From JACKDX01 sp964640175 (GTDB taxonomy: Bacteria; Myxococcota_A; Polyangia; Polyangiales; GCA-016699535): a stretch of DNA of 64,000 nucleotides. The stretch covers positions 62,001 through 126,000 of the forward strand of contig CAZXFW010000006.1 in the NCBI GenBank assembly GCA_964640175.1. The letters run 5' to 3'. The translations under genes and the position numbers were made by a program. Each line of letters begins with the position of its first letter. Position 1 is the first letter of the stretch. The notes under the pieces are model-generated. The model had not been told where the DNA came from. It made no database searches and saw only the letters and a program-made list of their open reading frames with translations. Below are positions 37,423 through 46,952 of the stretch, piece by piece.

Positions 37423-39438
37423 TTACCCACCCGTGGAATTGAGCATGAATGGGTAAGTTACGATAACAATGCCGCCACCTTCCGGGGACGGAAAGGTCCA
37501 GCGACGCACAGCACCCGCAATACAGCTTTGCACACTGCTGTCCGTTAAGGTGGAACGAGCAGGCTCCGCCACAGACGACTGCACAGACCCCGTAGGCGAA
37601 ATAATAAACTTAACCGATACGCGGCCTTCGAGATCGGGACGCTGGCGCAGCTGCTGTTCATAACAAAACCGCACTTCATTGAGATGCCGCCGGATCACGC
37701 GACGAATCACTTCCTTAGACAGCGAACCGCGCACCTCTGCAGTGCCTTGCGTAACGCTGGGCACCTTCGATTGGCGACCACCAAAGCCACCTGCGCCGCT
37801 ACCATACCCCTGACCACTGCCACCACCGCCGCCATGGCCAATGGTACCAAGACTGCCTAGGCCAATGGTGCCCTGGCCTGTACCACCGCCACCTCGGCCT
37901 GTCCCGCGTAAACCAAGTCCACGGAAACCAAAGTTTTCTCCAATTTGATCTCCCATCATCGCGCCAAGCGCACTCATCGGATCCGTCCCCAACGCCGTAT
38001 CCCGGCCGTAAGGCGACGTTGGCGAATTCCACGCCCCCGTAGAAGCCTGCAACACCCCTAAGATACCTGCAGTTTGTGCCTCACGCAGCGCCTCTTCGCG
38101 CGCCATGTGAGGATCCGGGTTATCCTCGGGTCCTTCAATGCCGTAGCGATTTTTGGTTTTCTTAGCCTCTTCCTTGCCCATTTGGCCTTCGTCACCATCG
38201 TGACGCTTGCCCTTACCGCCTTCGGCATCCTTTTTGTCGCTCTGAAGCCATTCCGGAACTTCCTCTTCCAAAGTTTCGGGAGGCTCACTCAAATATTTTA
38301 CCAACCGAGAGTCAGGACTTAATAATTCGAGAGACAACGACGAGGGCGAAGGTGGCATGAAGTACATCATGAGCAACAACGCCACATGGACAAGCAGCGA
38401 TAGCCCCGTCCACAACTGAGCTTTATAATCAAAAGGCGGATGGGCCACAAAGGGCTTACCCGCATGCACTGGCCGCACAACAAACGTAAAGTCGCGGAAT
38501 TTGACAGTGGCGGTTGCTCCCGTTGGCAGCGTGTATTGGTGCGCACCCGCAAGCTCCCGACACGGCTGCGCTTTGCCAGACACCACGAGACCCTGCAGAT
38601 CCCAGCGGTCTTCTCCAATGATAACTTCACCCGAAGCCCCCTGCGGAATCACGACCGCAACGCCACCACCCGCTTCAACCACCACGGGCACGCGATCCAC
38701 TCCCAGGGCTTCACGGCCGATCAAAAAATCAATGCCGTTTTCGTCTTTTTTGGAGCGCATGGGGCCTTCGCCCACATAAAACGCTCGCGGCGGAGAAAGG
38801 TACGCCACATGAAGCACACTGCTCTCTCCCCACATGACAATGACTTCAACCGCAGGATCGCTAGTTTCCACTTCATGCGGGTCCACAGGCGGGCCTACAG
38901 CGATAAGCCCGTAACGAGCATCTTCAGCATCTTCCAGCGAAGCAGGATTTAAGGAGGGCGTTCGCTTAACCGGCGGCGGAACCACCGGCGCCCCGGAATA
39001 GGGCCGTGGCACACCGGGTGAGAACGACACGCCTGGAGGCGGCATCGAAGCCACCGGCGTCAGCTCGTTATCATCAAAAACCTGACCCATGGGCGATGGC
39101 GGAGGGCCTGTCACCGCCGCATGCGAACCGGCATCCTCAAGACGCATCACGATTCGCGTGTCACCGATACGAATCTCATCCCCCGACTGAAGCTGCGCTT
39201 TATTAACACGCTTTCCGTTAACGACAGTTCCGGAAGCAGAACCGAGGTCAACGATGAACACCTCACCAGGAGCACCCAGCTCAATCACCGCGTGCATGCG
39301 AGAAACGCTTTCGTCGTCAATCCGAAGATGACTCGACGGAAGCTTCCCGATCTTAATGACCTCTTGATCAAAAGTTTCGGTACGAACTAATTGCTCGCCT
39401 TGATAAATCTCAAATATCAGCGGAACTTTATGCGCCAC
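37423..39438 (-). CDS. gltG: GltG/PglI-type FHA and AgmX-C-terminal-domain protein
   Basis: 671 residues with a GTG start at 39438. Residues about 20-100 form an FHA domain, which binds phosphothreonine: KIGKLPSSHLRIDDESVSRM then HAVIELG and VNGKRV. A Pro-rich linker and a cytoplasmic domain of unknown type follow, one membrane helix (LWTGLSLLVHVALLLMMYFM, about 345-365), then an acidic/basic and glycine-rich periplasmic linker (GTGRGGGGTGQGTIGLG), and a C-terminal TonB-like AgmX/PglI domain (IRRVIRRHLNEVRFCYEQQL, AGAVRRWTFPSPEGG). This is the layout of M. xanthus GltG (PglI), an inner-membrane protein that spans to the periplasm and links cytoplasmic signalling to the Glt core. Confidence 0.85.
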   Translation of the reverse strand: MAHKVPLIFEIYQGEQLVRTETFDQEVIKIGKLPSSHLRIDDESVSRMHAVIELGAPGEVFIVDLGSASGTVVNGKRVNKAQLQSGDEIRIGDTRIVMRLEDAGSHAAVTGPPPSPMGQVFDDNELTPVASMPPPGVSFSPGVPRPYSGAPVVPPPVKRTPSLNPASLEDAEDARYGLIAVGPPVDPHEVETSDPAVEVIVMWGESSVLHVAYLSPPRAFYVGEGPMRSKKDENGIDFLIGREALGVDRVPVVVEAGGGVAVVIPQGASGEVIIGEDRWDLQGLVVSGKAQPCRELAGAHQYTLPTGATATVKFRDFTFVVRPVHAGKPFVAHPPFDYKAQLWTGLSLLVHVALLLMMYFMPPSPSSLSLELLSPDSRLVKYLSEPPETLEEEVPEWLQSDKKDAEGGKGKRHDGDEGQMGKEEAKKTKNRYGIEGPEDNPDPHMAREEALREAQTAGILGVLQASTGAWNSPTSPYGRDTALGTDPMSALGAMMGDQIGENFGFRGLGLRGTGRGGGGTGQGTIGLGSLGTIGHGGGGGSGQGYGSGAGGFGGRQSKVPSVTQGTAEVRGSLSKEVIRRVIRRHLNEVRFCYEQQLRQRPDLEGRVSVKFIISPTGSVQSSVAEPARSTLTDSSVQSCIAGAVRRWTFPSPEGGGIVIVTYPFMLNSTGG

Positions 39439-39457
39439 GTTGGACCAGCTTCTTCTC

Positions 39458-39754
39458 TCAGAGTTTTTCTACTGACTTCAACATTTCTGGAATAAAATCT
39501 TCACGTATCCGGATAAGCGAGGCTCTGCGCCCGCGCCGCCGCGCGCTAAGGAGCTCACCGTCAGGCCGCACGAGATCACCTGTGACAAGATCGTCTTCAA
39601 AATCGTAACTCGTTGGCGTTGCCGGCCCAGCCGAAGTGGCTGCCACACCCGTCCCTACCGCCGGGTCCGGGGCAGCAGCTTCCTGTGCACTGGCCGTAAA
39701 AACCCCGCCCAGCACACCCACACATACCACGAAAGCCCCCGCCGTAAACTTCAT
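39458..39754 (-). CDS. gltF: GltF-like small periplasmic protein
   Basis: 98 residues from the ATG at 39754 (MKFTAGAFVVCVGVLGGVFT), chosen because a signal peptide (cut near TASAQEA) starts there; the longer frame to 39847 adds no sensible sequence. A short linker (AAAPDPAVGTGVAATSA) is followed by a conserved acidic-basic tail (YDFEDDLVTGDLVRPDGELL, RRRGRRASLIRIREDF). Proteins with this tail lie between gltE and gltG in myxobacterial gliding clusters. The role is inferred from position; identity is probable rather than proven. Confidence 0.65.
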   Translation of the reverse strand: MKFTAGAFVVCVGVLGGVFTASAQEAAAPDPAVGTGVAATSAGPATPTSYDFEDDLVTGDLVRPDGELLSARRRGRRASLIRIREDFIPEMLKSVEKL

Positions 39755-39850
39755 CGCTAGAAGTCTAACTCGCCGAAATCCCAGGGTCAATTCTTGAACA
39801 GCATAAGAAGAAAAAGCATGCCTCATGAGGCCCTCTTGAATGGACACATG

Positions 39851-41155
39851 CTAATGCCCCTGGCCAGCCTCTCGTAATCCTTGCACGGCAATTTCGATGT
39901 TTTGCAGGCGCCCCGGACGACATGCTTTTGTGGCGCGCTTACGCCTGGAACTTCCACCCTCCGCATGGCAACGGCGGCGCACATCTTCGACATCCTGGGT
40001 ATACCGTGGGTCATTCGCTCGCGAGAGAAAGTCCTGAAAATACTCCTTGGCCTTCTCGTAATCGCTCAGTGAACCAGCCTTATAGTCTTGATAAAGAACA
40101 CCAAGATTAAACAGAGCTTCAGGTCGGTTCCCGCTAATCTCAAGCGCTTTTTTGTACTCTTCTTCCGCTTTGTCAGAATTTTTTAGCCCGCGCCATGCAA
40201 TGCCTAACCCCACATGCGCATCATAGCTCTTAGGTTGCAGTTTGGTGGCTTGTTCAAATGCCTTACGAGCGTCTTCGTATCCGCGGTATGAGAGCGTGAT
40301 CTGTCCAAAATTCATATGGGCAGGATAAAGCGAGTTATCCAGTTCCACTGCCTGGCGAAACTTCGCGGCAGCTTCAATGATTCTATCTTGTCTTAAGTTG
40401 ATGAGGCCCCATGTGTTGTAAATGGGAGCGTAGTCCTTGTTGATCTGTTGTGCCTGGCGACAGACGACTTCCGCAAGATCCAAAAGCTTCGGGTCGCTCC
40501 CCGCCAAGGATAGGTACAAAAGCGCCATTTGATTGAACGCCGGTAGATAGCTGGCGTCGATCGCTAGACCTCGACGCAAATTGGCCAACACCTCTTCGTA
40601 CTGGGCCTTTGTACGCGCAGAAGCGCGATCCAAGGTGGCCAGATTGACATACCCTTCGGTACAGCGTGGATCATCTTGAATCGACTGGCGAAACATTTTC
40701 ATGGCGTCCGAACCATTGCCACGGTCCATTTCAATTACACCCAGCGCCACACGAGATTTGCAATATTTGGAATCCACTCGCAGGGATCGCTCATAAAAAC
40801 TTATCGCCTTATCCGTCTCTCCGCAGCGCTGCTGAGCAAGGCCTGCCATGAACAACGCCTCAGGAAACCCTGTTTTCTGTTCGTCCGCTGCCCTCTCAAA
40901 CGCCCCAGAGACCCGCTCGCATTTCGTATCACTCCAGCCTTCTTTTTCGTATTGCTGAAACTCCGCGATAGTTTTCTGCCATAGATCTCGAGCTTCTGGA
41001 GAAAGCCTTTCGATCCGAAGCCCGCTACTCTCATCACCTGATGACACGATATCTTGTGAAGCGGAGGGCGTAGAAGACGACTTAGATTCGTCATCACCAC
41101 CGCATGCACACAAAAAGACGAGCCATACCGCCGTCCTGATACATTGCTTACTCAT
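39851..41155 (-). CDS. gltE: GltE/AglT-type TPR lipoprotein
   Basis: 434 residues whose ATG overlaps the TGA of gltD (ATGA, 41152-41155). Leader MSKQCIRTAVWLVFLCACGG has a lipobox (LCAC), so the mature protein is probably lipid-anchored in the envelope. A Ser/Thr-rich linker precedes at least six TPR units (AISFYERSLRVDSKYCKSRV, AAAKFRQAVELDNSLYPAHM, ARKAFEQATKLQPKSYDAHV, AEEEYKKALEISGNRPEALF) and a basic C-terminus. In M. xanthus AglT/GltE is a TPR lipoprotein that follows GltD and is required for gliding. Size, order and features agree. Confidence 0.8.
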   Translation of the reverse strand: MSKQCIRTAVWLVFLCACGGDDESKSSSTPSASQDIVSSGDESSGLRIERLSPEARDLWQKTIAEFQQYEKEGWSDTKCERVSGAFERAADEQKTGFPEALFMAGLAQQRCGETDKAISFYERSLRVDSKYCKSRVALGVIEMDRGNGSDAMKMFRQSIQDDPRCTEGYVNLATLDRASARTKAQYEEVLANLRRGLAIDASYLPAFNQMALLYLSLAGSDPKLLDLAEVVCRQAQQINKDYAPIYNTWGLINLRQDRIIEAAAKFRQAVELDNSLYPAHMNFGQITLSYRGYEDARKAFEQATKLQPKSYDAHVGLGIAWRGLKNSDKAEEEYKKALEISGNRPEALFNLGVLYQDYKAGSLSDYEKAKEYFQDFLSRANDPRYTQDVEDVRRRCHAEGGSSRRKRATKACRPGRLQNIEIAVQGLREAGQGH

Positions 41156-44100
41156 TCGGAAAGCTCCACCATTCCCGGCAAAGAAACCGTGCTATGAGCA
41201 TAGCCCGCCTCTCCACGCAACTCTGCTGCCAGAGGATATTCGCGTGGATTGAGCCGGTTTAGCTCCAACTCACATTGCTGAGAAAACTCACTAAACCATC
41301 GCACCCGGGTTGCCGTGATCAAACAATACTCAAACTTATCGACAGCAGGCTTTTCAAACGACTTTGCCTGCGCTTCAAGTGCATCCACATAGACGCCATA
41401 GAGTTCGTCGTCGTTTTCGATTTCCTTGGGCACCGGAGCTTCACGGAATGCATCAATGAAGCTTGAATACATCTCACCCACCCGCGCAGCCGCTGCAATC
41501 TCCCACTTGGGAACCTTAAGCTCCGCAATCTGGTTATACGAGCGCTCCGCCGCCTGTAATGCTTCACGCTTGCTATCAAGCCATCGCTTGAAATCACGCT
41601 GCGCCCAGCGGTTGACATCCGCAAGGTTTCTGCCGCCCTTATATTCCGGGAAATTGATTCGCTGAAATGCCCGGTAGAGCGTCTCAGCCAAATGAAACTT
41701 CGCCTCGGACACAGCGTCCCTAGCCATCATACTGTAACGCTCTTTGTCTTCTTTGGAGGTGTCATCCAGAGCCGCAATGCGACGCTCGGCGCCCTTGCCC
41801 CATTCTCGGACCCCAGCAGTGTATGCCGCTTCTGCCTTGGGACTGTCTTTCGCATTACGATACGCGTTACCAATGATCACATAGGCTTCAATGACTTGGT
41901 GAGGATAGGCAAACCGACTGTACTGCCGTAGCCATGTTTTGTAATGGTCAACCACCTTCGTCCAGTCTTTGCTGCGCTCATAAATCGCGCCGATTGAGAA
42001 CGAAACCTGAGCCGCATCTCTCACACGACGGTTCTTTTTAGCCGCATTTGGCCCATAATTACGCTGAAAAAGCCGGACATCTTCAAGCGCTGTATCTTCT
42101 TGACCTAAGCCCAAACGGAAAAAGACAGCATTTTTGAGAGCCTCGTGCGCAATCGCACACGTATTGGTTTCACGATCTTCTTTGCTGCACGTCGACTCAT
42201 CTTCGCCGGGATATTTCTTAGCAAAGGTCTCGTAGTATTCAGCACCACGTTCATAGAACGCCAACGCATGGTAGTTTGCGCCCACGAGGTAAATGGCCTT
42301 TTTAGCCAGATTACTTTCAGGGAATTTCTCGATTAACGCCGTACGCACACGAATGGCCCGTCCCAGCAAACGCGCTGCTTCAAAGTTCAACGCAGCATTC
42401 CATAATACCTCATCCATCTTCCCGCCACACTGCTCGGGATTGTCATGGAATCGGCGATAGATGCCGACGTAGGCACTGGCGGCACCCTTATACTCACGGG
42501 TTGCCTGCAACGTTTCGGCCTTTTTGCGCAAGGTATTGCAACGCAACTCACGTGTCCTGTTACACAAAACCTCATGTTCCGTTTGCTCTGTTTTGGAAGT
42601 GCAATACCATTTTTCCAGAGGATCCAACGTCTCTTCCACCGTACTAAAGCAACCCACGCGCTTAGGCTTGCCTTTTTCGGCCATCAAAATCAATGAATCG
42701 AGATACAAGTTGGCAGCATATTCCGCCAACTCGCTGTCGCGATGATTCCACGCAACATCTTTAAACAACACAGCAGCTTCTTCGAAATGGTTGGCTTCGT
42801 AATAAATACGTGCTCGTCGATACTTGATCGTAGGCAACTTCTCGTTATCAGAGACGTAACAAATGTATCTCTGAAAGGCCTTGAGCATACCTGTTTCCAG
42901 AGGACCCAATGGCTTAGGCTCCAGCACATCTTCTACCGGCTCGGCCTGTTTGCCCTTGCGTTTGCTAAACTCACTCCGCGTGGCTCGCTCGGTCTGCTTG
43001 TAAAGCTGCTGATATGAGTTGTTGTAACAAAGCACCGCAGCATAGGCAGCGTCCGAAACAAACTCGCCCTTGGGATTCATATCCACGACACGGTCGAAGG
43101 CCGGGCCACACTCGCGCCAATCTTCCATCTTCCAAAGAAGCTCAGCTCGGTAGTACGCGATGCGATAAGGCGTCGGCCAGTCTTTACGCGCGATATCCGG
43201 GAATTTGAGCGTCTCGATGTCAGGGAATTCCTGCACAATACGATCATAAATCTGCGCTGCGAGCCGCATGGTGCTGCGATCTTTCGTACCCGCTTGCTGC
43301 GGCGTGCCAACGGCTTCGCGGTGCCATGCCGTCGCCAGCTGAAACAACACTCCTGCTGTGGTTTGTTTACACTCCATTTTTGCCTGCGCAGGATGCTTGC
43401 TGCGCATAAATGCCTTGTACACATCGACAAGCTGCTTACCTTCGCCCACCTGTTCAGCCTTAGGACGAGAAGAAATGACAGCATCGGTAATGCGACCTTG
43501 CCAGTAACAGACACGCTCACTTGCTGGCTTTTCAGCAATTAGCTTCTGATATACCTCAATGGTCTGATCCCATCGACCGGTGTCAAAGTAGAGCTCAGCC
43601 AAACTTTCCAGCATCTCCATGGCTTGATTGCGGTCAGACGCAATCTTCAGGAAATACGACAGAGCTTGCTTGGGACTGCCAACCTGCGAATACGGCAGCA
43701 CAATTTCACGCAACGACTGTCGCGCAAGATTCTTACCATCGCGCGCTTCAGGATGCCCCGTCGCAAACCGAATCACGTCGACGAATCGATCCATCGATGC
43801 CTTGAAATTCTCAAGATTGTAGTAACACCACGCCTGCTTGTACAACGCGTAACCATACACGGTATTTTGCTCAGGCGGCGTAGCGTTCACTTTCTGATAA
43901 AACTTCAGAGCATCCGCCATTTGCCCTTGAGCAAAGTAATATTCGGCAAACGCGAGATACGCGTTGGGGATAAACCGGCTCTTGGGATGTTCTTTGATCA
44001 GGCGGTAGTAGACTTCCCGCGCACGATCGAATTGCCCCGTTTCCTCAAGCCCGAACGCCAAAGAAAAGAGCACCTCGTCCATGCGAGGATAATTTTTGTG

Positions 44101-44727
44101 GTCGCGCACCAAGATGGCGTACTTGCGCAACGCTTCCTGGCGCCAGCGCCCCGTTTCTTTTTCCAACGCAGCCTGCTGTTGCTGAAGGGCTTTAACGCGC
44201 GCTTGATCCTTTTTACCCCGCGCTTGAAAAATCGGCTCATCCAACGCACGGGCGCGTCGCGTCGAGTCCTGTTGTAGCTCAAAGTACGCTTCAGCAGCAC
44301 GCAACAACACATCGGGACGACGAGGATTGGTGACAGGCGTATTTTGAATCAACCGCTCTAAAATCTGCACTTCATTTAACAATAACGCGCGCTGCTTACG
44401 TTCTGTTTGCGCTTGATTGCGGCGTGTAGCCACATCGACCTCGAAGCCCGGCTTGTAGTCTTTCTGCTCTTTCGTTTTCTTGCGAACAGAAGCACCCTGA
44501 AACACGGTGCGTGGTGCAGATTGGCCTGTCAGCTGCCCCCACTGCGGACCTTTGTCCGGACATTGATCAAGCTGACCCGCCACATCCGGCGAAATACACA
44601 TCAGTGTGGATTGCGGCTGCGACTGCGGCTTTGTTTGAGCCGGTTTCAAAGGCGCAGCAACACCCCGTGACGCTGCCCACACCATGGCTATGGTTACGAC
44701 AGCGACTGTCCAACGTTTATCCAACAT
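41152..44727 (-). CDS. gltD: GltD/AgmU-type periplasmic TPR protein
   Basis: 1191 residues with a signal peptide (MLDKRWTVAVVTIAMVWAAS, cut around GVAAP). The protein is a string of helical TPR-like repeats, for example LLNEVQILERLIQNTPVTNP near residue 115 with DVLLRAAEAYFELQQD, YALYKQAWCYYNLENFKASM, KYRRARIYYEANHFEEAAVL and VIIGNAYRNAKDSPKAEAAY. M. xanthus AgmU/GltD has about the same length, the same leader and the same repeat style, and lies before AglT as here. In that species it is a periplasmic protein that moves with the gliding complexes. The gene starts 3 bp after the stop of the preceding gltC-like gene. The assignment rests on length, order and repeat pattern. Confidence 0.8.
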   Translation of the reverse strand: MLDKRWTVAVVTIAMVWAASRGVAAPLKPAQTKPQSQPQSTLMCISPDVAGQLDQCPDKGPQWGQLTGQSAPRTVFQGASVRKKTKEQKDYKPGFEVDVATRRNQAQTERKQRALLLNEVQILERLIQNTPVTNPRRPDVLLRAAEAYFELQQDSTRRARALDEPIFQARGKKDQARVKALQQQQAALEKETGRWRQEALRKYAILVRDHKNYPRMDEVLFSLAFGLEETGQFDRAREVYYRLIKEHPKSRFIPNAYLAFAEYYFAQGQMADALKFYQKVNATPPEQNTVYGYALYKQAWCYYNLENFKASMDRFVDVIRFATGHPEARDGKNLARQSLREIVLPYSQVGSPKQALSYFLKIASDRNQAMEMLESLAELYFDTGRWDQTIEVYQKLIAEKPASERVCYWQGRITDAVISSRPKAEQVGEGKQLVDVYKAFMRSKHPAQAKMECKQTTAGVLFQLATAWHREAVGTPQQAGTKDRSTMRLAAQIYDRIVQEFPDIETLKFPDIARKDWPTPYRIAYYRAELLWKMEDWRECGPAFDRVVDMNPKGEFVSDAAYAAVLCYNNSYQQLYKQTERATRSEFSKRKGKQAEPVEDVLEPKPLGPLETGMLKAFQRYICYVSDNEKLPTIKYRRARIYYEANHFEEAAVLFKDVAWNHRDSELAEYAANLYLDSLILMAEKGKPKRVGCFSTVEETLDPLEKWYCTSKTEQTEHEVLCNRTRELRCNTLRKKAETLQATREYKGAASAYVGIYRRFHDNPEQCGGKMDEVLWNAALNFEAARLLGRAIRVRTALIEKFPESNLAKKAIYLVGANYHALAFYERGAEYYETFAKKYPGEDESTCSKEDRETNTCAIAHEALKNAVFFRLGLGQEDTALEDVRLFQRNYGPNAAKKNRRVRDAAQVSFSIGAIYERSKDWTKVVDHYKTWLRQYSRFAYPHQVIEAYVIIGNAYRNAKDSPKAEAAYTAGVREWGKGAERRIAALDDTSKEDKERYSMMARDAVSEAKFHLAETLYRAFQRINFPEYKGGRNLADVNRWAQRDFKRWLDSKREALQAAERSYNQIAELKVPKWEIAAAARVGEMYSSFIDAFREAPVPKEIENDDELYGVYVDALEAQAKSFEKPAVDKFEYCLITATRVRWFSEFSQQCELELNRLNPREYPLAAELRGEAGYAHSTVSLPGMVELSE

Positions 44728-44730
44728 ACC

Positions 44731-46338
44731 TTACCTTCCGCAGCGCGACGTGACTTGCTGACGATAAAACCCTAATTCATCGCGCCAGTATTCTCCATTG
44801 AATGGCCACATCTGATGTTCTTCATCCACTTCCACATCGCCATGACCTGTTCGAGAAGCTTCAAGCTGCTGGCTTTGCATTTCTTGCGAAAGTTGCCCAC
44901 GCGTGTAACTCAGGATTTCCACCTGTACGGTGTCCGCTTGGTTCATCAGGTCCTGCAGCTCTGTGATCAGCCGAGTGTATCGTGCACGGGCCATGTCACC
45001 TGCTTGATCGATGGCAAAGGATTTCGCCAGCGCAATATCCTGCAAAATTTGCCCACCAAGCGCCGAGTTTTTGAAATTGGCAGGCATATCATTGAGATGC
45101 TTTTCTTCCGCATCCAACATGCGGATGTACTCTAAGTACCGAAGCAGCTCACGATCCGAAAACGCCGAATGCACTACGCCCTGAACCTCCGGCGACAGGT
45201 TGGCTTTGTTCTCACGAACATCACGAAGGAACTGGTAGAACTTTTGGTTGTCTTGGTGTTTTGCAAGCACAGCCTGCAGTTTGCCCTGAACGGGATCGTA
45301 GATCTCATGAAACTTCTGAACCGTGGCCGAAGCGTTGTCCATTTGGCAGTTGTAGAAAAACACCACTGACTTAAGCACGTAGGCTTCAGGATAATACGCC
45401 TCTTTGAAATACGGAGACGTTAACGTGTGAACGTTACCCAGTGATCGCGAGTACTCATCGGCAAGGAAAAACGCCCACGACGCCTCAAACGTGGCATCAA
45501 GCCAATATTCGCTACCTTGCTCTACCTCGTTCCACGCTCCAACAGCATTCCCGAGGACTCGCCCATCGATTTTGCGCTCACCCGTCGTGGCATCTACCTT
45601 GTTGGCCGCCTTGTAGTAAACACGCGCCAAGGACAACCAGGCCAGATCGACCAAACGATCTTCATCATCGCCCGCGTTCAAGCTGCCGTCTTCATCGGCA
45701 TCAATAATGGCCCGAAATGACGCAATGGCAGGCCGGGCACGTCGCTCTTGAACGTACGAAATGCCCTCAAACAACTTGGCCTTCGCAAACCACTTACTGC
45801 CCTTGTTTACCTTAGAAAACAAGCGAATTGCCTCTGAAAATTCAGCCTTGCTGTATTTATACCGTCCCATCAAATATAGGATGTGCTGGTAAAGCTCTTG
45901 GTTTTCTTTGGTATTGAACTGTTCCAGCTTGGCAGGGTCGTATTGGCCCACCTTTTCAATAATTCCTGCGGACTCTGGCAACTGTGCCGCAAGATGCGCT
46001 AACCACTCCAAAGTTTGGTCAAAATAGGCGTGGCTTGGCCCCGCCTGGACAATCTGGTCAAAAATCGCCAGGGCCCCTTGGTAAAACTTGAGATGATAAA
46101 GGCTTTTCGCCAAGAAAAACTCGGCACGTTGAGCCTCCCCGCCTTTGCCCTCAGTAATGGCCTTAAACCCCAACGAGGCGTCGGCATAGCTTTTAGCATC
46201 GTAAGCTTTCACCGCATCCGCCATCGCCGTAGAGCTTGAAGCCCCCTTACTTACGCGCTTTTGGGCAAATACCGGCAGTGCCGTGATACACAGCACGACC
46301 AAAACGATCCACTTTAACACCGCGCCGCTAGAACGCAT
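44731..46338 (-). CDS. gltC: GltC-like periplasmic TPR protein, first gene of the glt unit
   Basis: 535 residues. Signal peptide MRSSGAVLKWIVLVVLCITA cut near PVFAQ. The mature protein has TPR-like helices (YADASLGFKAITEG, AEFFLAKSLYHLKFYQGALA, LYLMGRYKYSKAEFSEAIRL) then a long helical domain and an acidic C-terminus ending MWPFNGEYWRDELGFYRQ. The layout fits GltC of the M. xanthus gliding machinery, although there the gene lies in a separate cluster with gltA and gltB; the name is therefore tentative. It is preceded by AAGGGG and a strong promoter (46372-46401) and ends 3 bp before gltD. Confidence 0.65.
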   Translation of the reverse strand: MRSSGAVLKWIVLVVLCITALPVFAQKRVSKGASSSTAMADAVKAYDAKSYADASLGFKAITEGKGGEAQRAEFFLAKSLYHLKFYQGALAIFDQIVQAGPSHAYFDQTLEWLAHLAAQLPESAGIIEKVGQYDPAKLEQFNTKENQELYQHILYLMGRYKYSKAEFSEAIRLFSKVNKGSKWFAKAKLFEGISYVQERRARPAIASFRAIIDADEDGSLNAGDDEDRLVDLAWLSLARVYYKAANKVDATTGERKIDGRVLGNAVGAWNEVEQGSEYWLDATFEASWAFFLADEYSRSLGNVHTLTSPYFKEAYYPEAYVLKSVVFFYNCQMDNASATVQKFHEIYDPVQGKLQAVLAKHQDNQKFYQFLRDVRENKANLSPEVQGVVHSAFSDRELLRYLEYIRMLDAEEKHLNDMPANFKNSALGGQILQDIALAKSFAIDQAGDMARARYTRLITELQDLMNQADTVQVEILSYTRGQLSQEMQSQQLEASRTGHGDVEVDEEHQMWPFNGEYWRDELGFYRQQVTSRCGR

Positions 46339-46371
46339 ACAGGCCCCTTATTACTCGAAAATTTGATTTCA

Positions 46372-46401
46372 ATGATAGAAAGTGGTGCTTAAGATTGTCA
46401 A
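46372..46401 (-). promoter_or_regulatory. Sigma-70-type promoter of the glt unit
   Basis: On the minus strand a consensus -35 TTGACA (46396-46401) and a -10 TATCAT (46372-46377) are separated by 18 bases and lie 33 bases before the ATG of the gltC-like gene. This is the best promoter match seen in the window and should drive the seven-gene run that follows. The plus-strand lipoprotein gene starts at 46499, so promoter regions are back to back. Confidence 0.65.
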
Positions 46402-46498
46402 GAGAAGCACCACCGATGTGCGTCATCTTGACAGCTTCAACCAGCTGACCGTAGCTTCTTGCTTGCACATGTGTAGTTTTACTGGGGGATCGACCAAC

Positions 46499-46933
46499 GT
46501 GCTCAAACAATTCGTGATAGGTGCATGGATATTAGGGGCTGTAACAATCGTTACTGGCTGTGAAGCAGAAGGGGTCGGCGATCCCTGCACGCCAGAAAGC
46601 GTGCAAACAGGGGGATTTGACTCTCGTGAAGTCTACCTTGAACCAAGCTCAGTCCAGTGCCGAACCCGTTTATGCCTGGTGTATCACTTGGCAGGCGATC
46701 CTTCGAACGTCTGTGCGCCGGGAGAAGCGCCCGGAACAGACGGGTGTTTGCCTGAAAGCGAGATCAACGATCGCGTCTATTGCAGCTGCCGCTGCGGTGT
46801 TCCTGATGGAGTTAAGGGAGAAACCTGTGACTGTCCGGATGGCTACGTGTGCGAAGCGTTGTTTGAGTCTTCAGAAAACAGCCCTGGTATTGCTGGAAGT
46901 TACTGTGTAAAGAAGGGCGTTCCTGCCCAGTAA
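46499..46933 (+). CDS. Small cysteine-rich lipoprotein
   Basis: 144 residues with GTG at 46499, chosen over the longer frame because a GGGGGA lies ten bases upstream and the leader VLKQFVIGAWILGAVTIVTG followed by C starts here; VTGC is a lipobox. The mature protein carries several cysteine pairs: CTPESVQTGGFDSREVYLEP, CRTRLCLVY, CSCRCGVPDGVKGETCDCPD and YVCEALFESS. It resembles EGF/VWC-like disulfide-rich surface proteins but I assign no family. It is divergent from the glt unit and overlaps the possible 5' end of the yraN-like gene. Confidence 0.75.
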   Translation: MLKQFVIGAWILGAVTIVTGCEAEGVGDPCTPESVQTGGFDSREVYLEPSSVQCRTRLCLVYHLAGDPSNVCAPGEAPGTDGCLPESEINDRVYCSCRCGVPDGVKGETCDCPDGYVCEALFESSENSPGIAGSYCVKKGVPAQ

Positions 46934-46952
46934 TCCAGCAGCGCATCTTGAG

